Shown: positions 12,829 to 21,657 of the stretch, piece after piece
How positions within the stretch are numbered: position 1 is the stretch's first letter
Layout: every line of letters begins with the position of its first letter
Assembly (NCBI GenBank): GCA_001465935.1
Contig: LNKV01000008.1
Location: forward strand, 496,001-560,000
DNA: 64,000 bases
Reading direction: 5' to 3'
From: Clarireedia homoeocarpa
Lineage: Eukaryota; Ascomycota; Leotiomycetes; Helotiales; Rutstroemiaceae
Notes under the pieces: generated by a model
Told to the model about the DNA's origin: nothing
The model's input: the letters and a program-made list of their open reading frames with translations, nothing else
Database searches by the model: none
Translations under genes and position numbers: made by a program

Positions 12829-13449
12829 GCGGCGGAGGCGGTGGTAAACAGGCTGTTTCCGAGGAATAACATTGGATAATATGTAGCTGTCGCTTGACCA
12901 TAGTTGGGGAAACTTATGAGTTTTTAGTGATTTAAAGTTCATCCATGCCAACAGTTACCCTCTCACAGCCATTATATGGCTATGGCTTATATTCAGCGTT
13001 CAATTATCAATTGGCATAATATGTGAACTGGGGTACAAGGACTGGTGCTTTAACTGAAGTAACCCCATTGCTATTCGCTGATTAGTTTTTAGCCATCGCC
13101 ACTCTTCAACGAATAAGTAAGCCTATATCGCCGTGAACTGAGGCTTATACCTTGTGGTTTGGAATCGATGTAGCTCACATCGTATTTGACAGCAAACATT
13201 GCAGGTTGATTGGCTCACTTTTTTATAACGTATATGAAGAGAATACAACCACACATCGTGGGGACCAGAGCGACCGATCAGAGCGACCGATACTAACGAC
13301 CTAGCATGAAAGACCCCATACTCAGAGGCTTAAACACTTACCTCAAGGTCCCGTCATCTCCAGATATTTCGTCTCATAGATGATGAAGCCTTCCAGTATT
13401 CAATCTCTTACCTACGCAAAAAGAATCGAACAACCTGCGGTATCCTCGG
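12829..13449. other. Intergenic region, no gene seen
   Basis: About 620 bp of AT-leaning DNA after the GT32 gene. No convincing open frame or RNA gene is seen. Confidence 0.5.
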
Positions 13450-14270
13450 CGTCTTGGCGCGTCCTCAATATTCAAACTCAACTATGCCATCTTTATCCTC
13501 GATCTTCGGTAATGAAACAATACATCATGCGAGTTCGCATTCAGGACCTTCAACTCGAGGCACTTTCTCTATCCTATCGTCTTGCTTGATAACTCTTTCG
13601 CTTTGCGTATGGTCGGCTATTTACATCAATATATGTCCGAAAGAGACCAGGAACAGTGCTTAATTGGTGTCATATTCCCGGAAATGGTAATACAAACAGT
13701 TATATTACTTTTTTATTTAGTGAATTTTACTAATTTTTGATATAGGTAGCCTATATGGCTTGGCAGCAGTTGCGAAATGCTCACGAAATTGACAATCTCG
13801 TGTGTGGCATGCCCTCATTACCCTCTAAGAAACAAGCTAGGTGACAGGTCCCAGCGAAAATACGGATTCCTCTGGAAACAGGATTTGGAGGTGAGTCACA
13901 GCTGCACTTTTGGTGATTTCCTATCCAATTGGTTGCAGAACCCTGAATCCGATGACCTGCTCGAGCCAGCTCATCCATAGAGAAGACACACGTAGACTAC
14001 TACTCGTAGTTTTTATATTATGATAGGTAGTTTCGCATTTAAGAATCAAGCAATGGACCAGAGAGCGAACTATAAAAGCTGATTGGACCCTAGGATTTAC
14101 ACACTCACTCCGGCAGGAATTAAGTATTTCCTCGAATGGTTTCCCAATGTCATTCCCGATATCAGTGTAGAGGAAATCAGGGACAATTCAAAAGGAGATA
14201 TGTTCGCTAAATCGATAGCTTATATGCAGGCTGCCTGGTTCTGCATCCAATACATATCCCAGGGCCATTA
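13450..14270 (+). pseudogene. Broken gene of a fungal multi-pass membrane protein family
   Basis: Three blocks in plus-strand order resemble one widespread uncharacterised fungal membrane-protein family. The first (from about 13454) ends LITLSLCVWSAIYINI. The second (about 13744-13840) reads VAYMAWQQLRNAHEI. The third (about 14083-14270) reads TLTPAGIKYFLEW, then ISVEEIRDNSKGD and AKSIAYMQAAWFCIQYIS. The family typically shows CxxTIFLCTWTxLHLN, then YxAWQQ, then DKSKGDxLxK with WFxxQCxxR (from memory). Here the blocks lie in different frames with intervening stops, and the last membrane segments are not recognisable. I read it as a decayed copy. It could instead be a gene with several introns, but I could not close the phases. 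Confidence 0.5.
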
Positions 14271-14879
14271 TATACTTATTTGCTATCTCCCTGTTTATTT
14301 TTGTCCAATCCTTATACTTTTCAGCTGCTTTTCCCGCTCTACATTTACTTTCCATCTCCAGTTACTTTCCGGCCTCATATGCGCCTACATGGAGGTGTGG
14401 AGGATTCTTCAGGGTTATCAAACCACATTCGGATATGTTAGCATGATATATACTACGTGTACTCCTGCTCGGATTTGGAATGATCAGTGGTTGATTAGTC
14501 ACTGTAAAACTACTCGATCATTCGTTGGTTGAATAGTCACTACGAAAAACCACAGACCAGCAAGGCCTCTTCGCCGTTCATACGACTACCTTCTACACTA
14601 CCTAGGCACTTCATTCTATCATCTTTTGTACAACAAGATTTGCCTACTTCCTTATCGTATAATCAATGTTTAATTACTCATTGCTGCCTATCAAATATCC
14701 CTCCTAATTGTGTGAAACTTGTGATTCTGTGAAGCTCGTAAAAGTGGTTCAATTGAATCTATCTCAAGAACTAACTACATAGCGACCATGAGAGGGTTTA
14801 TATCCTCAAAGCTGTGGCAAAAAGAGTGATTCTGGGAGATTCCATGGCTTACAAATGAGTGAGTATTGACAGCTGGCAT

Positions 14880-15158
14880 CTACAGATCGTTTCTTAATCC
14901 GGGAATGCCTTCATTTCTGCACAAATTGTCTCTAATATCCAGAAAGATGTCCCTCAACGGCTTGGTGTAAAGATCATCATGGGCGTAGGAAATTTTAACA
15001 CATGATATTGCAGTAACCTCAACAAAAACCCCTATTCCTGGTGGACGACAGGATCTTCTGACTTGTGCAGATGTGTGATGATGGGATTCGGTAGGGAATC
15101 GTAAGAGAGTCTTCAGGGCGTTGATAGCAAACGTAGGGTCAGATTGATGTACAAACTA
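14880..15158 (-). pseudogene. Unassigned open frame, probably a coding relic
   Basis: An uninterrupted minus-strand frame of about 90 codons begins near 15158 and stops at TAG (14880-14882), just downstream of the NLR gene on the same strand. It has no start ATG. The predicted peptide has normal protein composition: FAINALKTLLRFPTES, GIGVFVEVTAISCVKIS, then AHDDLYTKPLRDIFLDI and GIPGLRNDL. I do not recognise the family. It may be an exon fragment of a decayed gene, or chance. Confidence 0.3.
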
Positions 15159-15259
15159 ATTGTTGCCTATCTTACATATATGAACGCTCCTTTTATGTTC
15201 ATTTCGCTGTTGTGTCCCTCGGGGTATTAGTATCCGGTTACCCCGCGTTGTCGCTCCGG

Positions 15260-18200
15260 CTACCTCCGGGCCTTTGCTTGCCTCCTGACAAGATGCCATA
15301 TATGCTGACACTTAGCACCAAACTCGAAGCATTCTAGGCAGATGCAGAAACCTCCACTATCACAAACTCTACATACGTAGTAGTCACTATCATCTCGAAT
15401 ACACGATGTACAGATGTCACACCAAGCTAATGATAGATCAAACGGTACTAGTTCACTCTGCTTGCTTGTATCGATGTCATCAATTTGCAAGCCTGCTCTA
15501 GTGGCATAGTGATGAATGAGCTGGATGAGTTGAGTATTTCTACTCCTTTTCGCTGAACACATCAAAGTTCGCCCAAAGCAATCGATAGAGTGAATACAGA
15601 TCTCATCAGCAGCAAGTAAGAGTTCTGCTACTTTCTCATGTCCGTTTCTCACTGCTGCAAGCAATGGCGTAACATTGTAGCAGTCGTGGGTATAAAGCTC
15701 TAACGGAGATCTAGCAAGTAATAGTTGTACTAATTCGTGATGTCCTCGCATAGCGGCATAGAAAAATGCTGTGCGACCGTTATTATCCCTCTTTGTAGTA
15801 TCAACTTGGGTGTTTTCAAGTAGAAGCTTAACCACTTCGAGATGTCCGCTATAAGATGCTATATTCAATGGTGTCCATCCATTATTGGTAGCAATAGACA
15901 GATCAGCTCCTCGTTCGAGAAGTAATTTGACTATTTCGAGATGTCCGTGACTAGATGCTGCATTCAATGGTGTCCATCCATTATTGGTAGCAATAGACAG
16001 ATCAGCTCCTCGTTCGAGAAGTAATTTGACTATTTCGAGATGTCCGTGACTAGATGCTGCATTCAATGGTGTCCATCCATTATTGGTAGCAATAGACAGA
16101 TCAGCTCCTCGTTCGAGAAGTAATTTGACTATTTCGAGATGTCCGTAACCAGATGCTGCAATCAATGGTGTACATCTAATGTTGTCACCAATCGACAGAT
16201 CAGCATCCTTTTCGAGTAGAAACTTAACAACTTCGAGATGCCCATTGCTAGATGCTATATACAATGGTGTCCATCCATCCTTATTAGTAACAGATATATC
16301 AGCCCCTTTATCTAGAAGGGACCTAACAACCTCAATATTGCCATTGCTGGATGCTTGAATCAGTGGTGCGTCTCCATCGTTATCAGCAAGAGAGCCATCG
16401 TTTTTCTCTGTTTGAAGACTTGAAAATTCAAGGTCTTTCCGAGCAATTAACGCCTTCAGGAATTTATCCGCTCTTTCGTCCCTTTGAAGCATGGAAGTTT
16501 CAGCAATTTCAGCATCTCTCCAAGCGAGTAATGCCTCTCGGTACTTATCCTCTTCTTTCAAGGCTGCGAATGCCTTCTGGTATTTATTTCCTTCTCTCTT
16601 CACCTTATCGAATTCTTTTTTCAGAGCACCGATGTTGTCTTTATTCTTGTCATTGATTGCTTTCTTAAGTTGCTCTTTGAGTTCTTTTAACTCTTTCTTA
16701 TGCTTTTCCGCCATTCTCTTCAACTCACTCTCTAGTGTCTCCATATACATTTTCTCGGCTTCGTTCAAGTGATCTTGCTTATGATATATTGATGCAAGAA
16801 TCACTATACTCCAAATTGTATTGGAATTCCTTTCGCTTAAAACTTCCCTCATTAACTTCAACATCTCCAGTCGTAGTCTCCCTGCCTCGTTCAAACGATC
16901 TTGTTGTTTATATGTATTTGAGAGCTGTCCTATACCAAGAATTGTATAAGGATTCTTTGCGCCAAGCCTCTGTGTGCGTAATTTTAATATTTTCAAATCA
17001 ATCGATTCTTTTTCTTCCCATCGGTGTTGATCAGCAAAATAATTCGATACTTTATTCAATAGATCTGCAACAGATATCTGTTCCTGGGATAGTTCGGACC
17101 AAGAAGAGATAGCTAGCGCATGTGGTAAAAGAGCCTCACATGTTGCCCAAGTATTTTGACTACTATCTGGGAAACTCCGTAAAAGAATATTAAGAGCCGT
17201 TTTCGAGAAATGTAATCTTTCGTAGTTGTGTTTGCTCTTGAGTTGTCTGATAGTATAACGTGTGCCTTCTTGTACCAGCTTGTGCATATTATACCATCGT
17301 TTTCCATCCTCTTTTTGCAACATCGAAAATTCTTCAAGTCGAGCCACGGCTTCGAGCACATCCTTATCATTTCCATCACCCTCATTTCCATCACCCTTAC
17401 TTTCATTCCCCAGCAGGTCAAAGTTAGCATATGGAACTGCCATAGCCAATACAGCTACTGGAAGTATAGCAAACGCCACAGTTGTGAAGAAAGCAGAAGT
17501 ATTAATGCTACCCTCTTTAGCGTTGTCTGGGGACCTTATAGCTGCCTTGATTAACTCAAACTGGATGCTTTGACTATTGAAATAAGAAATTGTATGAAGA
17601 ATCTTGAACGAAAGTAGGTTTGCCCGACGAATATAGTCAATAGAGATTTGTAAAGTTTGTAAAACACTTTTTGGAGCTTCGGGTGCATCCAAATCAAGGT
17701 TTTCAAACAGCTTCCAGCGTTCATCCTCCTTCTCAAACATTCGAGAATACTCTGTGACTGAAATTGATGTCCTTGACATATATGTCGCTGCTTGCAAAAT
17801 CGCAAGTGGAAATCGATCTAATAGATCAATTAATTTTTCCACCGCTATTGGATCTTGAGTGATGTCACAACCGCTTAACTCTCCTAACAATTCCTTGGCT
17901 TCTTCCATTTGCATATTGTCAATATGTATTCCTTCTTTTATCTTAAGAAGCCCTGCTTGGATCTTTCTATCGCAACTTGTCCATAAGATCTTCCCATTCT
18001 TTCCTCGTGGAATGAAATCATAGAGACTGCTTGACTTCTTACTTGCATCAGAAGTATATCTCGGTTTGAATTGTGTCAAATCATCTGCATTATCTATGAC
18101 AAGAAGCCAGTTTGACATTGATTCAATCCAAATCCGCACAGCATTCATTAAATCATTATCGTTATGATTTTTCTTCAACTGTACCAAAAGGCCAGCTTTC

Positions 18201-19242
18201 TGAGCAATTACTTTGTAATCATGCAAAAAGGTCGTATAGCTTTCTCCATGAACCCAAAAGACAAAGCATGAGGTTTCATTATGTAGACGATAGGCAAATT
18301 CAAGTGCAATTTGTGTTTTTCTATCTTTGTCAGTTATCTATCGAAAGAATACAATAAGTAATCTTACCCAGATCCTGAAAGTCCCCATAATACTGCATTT
18401 TGATGTCGAGATAAAGAAGTTAGTTTTTGTCTTAATGCAGTGAAAATCTCTTTGCGCATCACAAAACCGATATTTTGCCGAAATGGAAAATTTTGAAAAG
18501 GAGCTACAATGTGTGGAGAAGACTTGTTCGACTTTATATGATTTACTAATTGCAATACATAAGTCTTTGATCATTCTGGTGCAGATAGTTTGGAAGGTGT
18601 ACCAATATGATTTGTACCGATATACTGTTGTCCCGAACCAGAGTTTTGATTTCCTGCACCAGAGTTGTTGTGTTGAATACCACTGCCGGTATTGTTATTT
18701 TGGGCACCACTACCATAATGTGCAAATCCATGATTTTCTTCGAAGCCATCAGGCAAGGAAGGCTCCATTTTAGACACTTCCTCAATTGCCTTTTCCAATT
18801 CTTGTTTCTTTTTAGGTGGTGTTATAGCTGGGAACTTTGTTGCCATAAGTTGTAGATCTTCCAAAATCCCTTTAGTCAAAGTTTCAACACGACCACCCTT
18901 TCCAATTGTTCGAGCAGCTTTCAAATATCGCTCTGCTCTCGAGTCATTGTCTTCTGGCATAACCTTCGAAAATAAACCTTGGAGTTTTTCGGCTTGTTGT
19001 TGGCAGTTCTTCAGAGTAGGCATAAAGGCCGTTTGAGTATCATTGTTCGCTGATTTGACATATGTTTCCGCATCTTCAAGGAGCCTTGCGATAAGAGGGA
19101 GTTTTGCTGCTGACTTCTTGAAATTTTTTGGAAGACCCGAATCATCATCGACAGCATCATAGACCTCCTTAACCGCCTCGATAATTGAAATTATCGAGGA
19201 GATCATACCGATCACAAGGCTTGCTTCGCCAATACCCGACAT
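15260..19242 (-). CDS. NLR/STAND receptor: SesA, GSG-Q repeat, NB-ARC, TPR, ankyrin, ZZ finger
   Basis: The frame runs from ATG 19242 to 18368, then after a 47-bp intron (18321-18367) from 18320 to 15260, about 1,310 codons. Residues 1-150 (GEASLVIGMISSIISIIEAV...) are a SesA-type NACHT/NB-ARC adaptor domain. About 172-215 is a Gly/Ser/Asn/Gln repeat (GSG-Q-NN). NB-ARC follows with P-loop GLSGSGKTQ, split by the intron, WLLVIDNADD and RFPLAILQAA. Then come TPR-like helices (about 700-820), a Lys/Glu coiled coil (820-905), eight or nine ankyrin repeats (about 935-1235) and a C-terminal ZZ zinc finger (CDIC, CRVC, CLEC, C, H, H). Such STAND proteins trigger heterokaryon incompatibility or immunity-like cell death on ligand binding. 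An in-frame TGA (18571-18573) lies between SesA and NB-ARC. It must be spliced out, or the SesA part is a separate product. No other lesion is seen. Confidence 0.85.
15863..16159. repeat. Three near-identical 99-bp tandem units encoding ankyrin repeats
   Basis: Units starting at 15863, 15962 and 16061 have a period of exactly 99 bp, i.e. 33 codons. By eye they are identical over almost the full unit; divergence starts near the end of the third (gtccgtaacc in place of gtccgtgact). Each encodes the same ankyrin unit with GWTPLN, SSHGHLEIVKLLLERG and ADLSIATNN. Confidence 0.95.
18571..18573 (-). other. In-frame TGA inside the NLR reading frame
   Basis: The SesA exon and the NB-ARC entry region share one reading frame, broken only by this TGA. 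A candidate intron of about 60 bp can remove it and keep the frame: donor GTACAC soon after the last repeat, acceptor CAATTAG just before GTAAATCAT. Its donor is weaker than that of the intron splitting the P-loop. Without splicing, translation would end after residue 223. Confidence 0.7.
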
Positions 19243-20420
19243 ATTTGCAAGGATATCTAATATAGTAAATTAGAAAAATTCGCCTCAAGATATAAAAAAT
19301 TTCTTACAAGACTGTAAAGGTCACAGAAAGCAGAAACTACTGTAGATAGCCTTTTAGGAAATAAGTGATTGAGTTTTATCGAACGGAAATATGAACAAAG
19401 ATGAATGATTTTAAATCGAGCCAAATAATAGCAATACTATTAATTCGAATACCGAAGTAATAAAAGCTAGAGAAGAATGTTGAAAAAGGATAGAAGAATT
19501 TATAAATAATGAATATATAATATTTGTAGATTTGCGGCTTTGCGGCTCTGTCAAACAAAAAACAAAATTGGCATACATAGATGTGAATTTTTCAACTCAA
19601 TGTTGCCTTAAAACCCTAAGTATATTGTCAATCCTAGAAACGTTGTCGTGGTTGTTTACTATTGGGATAATGGTATATGGTATCTCCAGCTGAGCCCGTT
19701 GTACGTGCAGTAAATAACCGTTGTGCGTGCAGTAAATAACCGTTGTGCGTGTGTGCATACGCTAGCGCGCATCTATACTCTATTAGATTGTGACGTGGAA
19801 AAACTACAACCGTCACAATTCTCATAACGTGGTTTACGATACTGGCATCGCTGCAAGCATAGAGGCCCGACGACCCTTTGCTAAGCCAGCTGCTACAATA
19901 AGCCGTCGCGACCGAACTGCTACATATATAATTTAATTTTATTTTCTGAATAAAATTAAACTTTGTATAGATTATTACCTCAGCTTCCGCTTCCGGCGAC
20001 ACGTCTTCTTCTTCGAGCTCCTCTATTGCATCCTCGTAAGCCTCGTATTCAACCTCTCCCACCACGTGGCGTGGGGTCTGAGATCGGGCACGAAGAGTGA
20101 GGGAGGGGGAGCCCTGTGTGAACGCACTTGATTGAACCAGCGGGGTAGTCTTTTGAGCTGAGAAATAGCGTGGCACGGTCGCAGGGAGTGTTGATTGGCC
20201 TGCAGCGGGTGGTTCGGAAGTAGCTGTCGGTTTTTTATAGATAATAATTCAAAAATATAAATATTAATTATTTTATTATAATAATAAAGATTAGTAGAAA
20301 TTATAAAAAAGTTTTTAAAGCGATAATAACTACGGAATTGCGGTGCAATCGGGGGCAGCTTACTTTTAGTGGGTGACGCTCTCCGAGGGCCACTGCCGTG
20401 GAGGCAGACTATTTGTACAC
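19243..20420. other. AT-rich low-complexity island upstream of the NLR
   Basis: Strongly AT-rich, with runs of A/T around 19376-19530 and 20225-20335. Short GC-richer patches sit between, including two tandem copies of a CGTTGTGCGTGCAGTAAATA-like unit near 19700-19745. A minus frame at 19634-20176 contains an acidic stretch (EAYEDAIEELEEEDVSPEAEAE) but no recognisable domain. The pattern suits decayed transposon DNA, but no terminal repeat or transposase motif could be shown. Confidence 0.5.
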
Positions 20421-20555
20421 TGCCATTTGCTATGCCATTAGCCATGCCATTTGCTATGCCATTTGCCATGCATGTACTATGCCATTTGCTATGCCATTTG
20501 CCATGCATGTACATGCCATTTGCCATGCCATTTGCCATGCCATTTGCCATTTGCC
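20421..20555. repeat. ATGCCATTTGCC-type tandem repeat
   Basis: Imperfect 12-bp units (ATGCCATTTGCC / ATGCCATTTGCT), with a CATGTAC interruption occurring twice, cover about 135 bp. On the minus strand they translate as alternating Met-Ala-Asn-Gly, but no gene is attached. Confidence 0.9.
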
Positions 20556-20810
20556 TCAGGCATTACTTATTTTGATAGGGTCGGCATTAAAAACCTCCGG
20601 GAGTGCTTCACCGCCCGGCAGTAAAAAAAAGGGATTTATAACCAATCAGAAGTCCAGATTTGTGTCATGGTCCGTGCGGGTAAAATTTACAGCAACCCTC
20701 AGAACAGGGGTCACGTGTACGGGCCAGAATATTAAGGCAGCAAGCTGCCAATAATAATAATATTTACATAATCAAACAATGCCGCCAGGTCATCTTTAGT
20801 GAAATCCAAC

Positions 20811-21177
20811 TTAGTCTCTATATTTGTAACTCCACTTCTCAGTCTCTTTTAACGTGACGTTGGCTCTTCTTTCACACATAACCCCCGCTTGAAGAAAACA
20901 TAAAGAGAGAAAGTCCTTCCAGACCTGACTGGCGAAGCTGAGCGTGTGAGGCAAGGCCTTGAACTTGATTTCTAATTCCTTAATGAGGACTTTCGCGTCG
21001 ACATCGCCATTTTCGAAATTGAAACCATCAGCACTGATTGAATTATCTCCACTGGCTGAGTTATCAGATTTCGTTGAAGTAAGTCTGAAGGAATTTGATG
21101 AGGTTCCTTCGCTAGATATCAATGTATTGGTAGTTGAAGATCCAGACCAGAAGTAACTGGAGGCATATTGAACTGAC
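20811..21177 (-). other. Orphan open frame of about 120 codons
   Basis: The minus-strand frame is open from just after a TAG near 21180 to TAA at 20811-20813, without an in-frame ATG at its start. It begins Ser/Thr-rich and continues with ordinary protein-like sequence (VLIKELEIKFKALPH, LSFASQVWKDFLSL). It could be the 3' exon of an unrecognised gene or a relic. Confidence 0.3.
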
Positions 21178-21408
21178 TAGAGTAAAGTGTTCTTTTTGCT
21201 CAGTCTGAGGTGTAATTCAAGACGTACAAAAAGAGATGGGTCAAACTAGCTATACAGATAAAATAGACTGTAGAGGCGATTCCCTTGTTCTTACAAATCA
21301 CATCCCAAGTACATTTCTACTTCGACTGAACAAGAAAGATACTTCTGAATTGCATTGATACATAATACCTGTTCGGCAACTTCACAGACTAAAAAGTTAT
21401 ACCGCTGC

Positions 21409-21443
21409 TTTCCCCTTTCCCCTTTCCCCTTTCCCCTTTCCCC
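21409..21443. repeat. (CCCCTTT)n microsatellite
   Basis: Five tandem 7-bp CCCCTTT/TTTCCCC units lie downstream of the RNR gene. Confidence 0.85.
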
Positions 21444-21657
21444 CGCCTTCCCTTCATACTTTGATTCCTACCATACATTCCCATTCATACCCACATAATA
21501 ATCATACCGAATTACCCCCATATCCTTCCATAGCTACCCATAAACGACCTTAACCAACAGATTTTAGGCAAGCAATTAACGAAACGCCCCTCCAAAATAT
21601 TCTTGATACAAAAACAGTTGAGCATGTGCTCGCTTCATCTCGTCTTACATCTTATGC

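Noticed and set aside
19634..20176. Minus-strand frame with an acidic segment, considered as a retrotransposon gag start
   Set aside because: No zinc knuckle, protease, RT or LTR pair could be found; most of the frame crosses AT-rich non-coding sequence.
20023..20550. Met-Ala-Asn-Gly repeat protein on the minus strand
   Set aside because: Direct translation of the ATGCCATTTGCC repeat.
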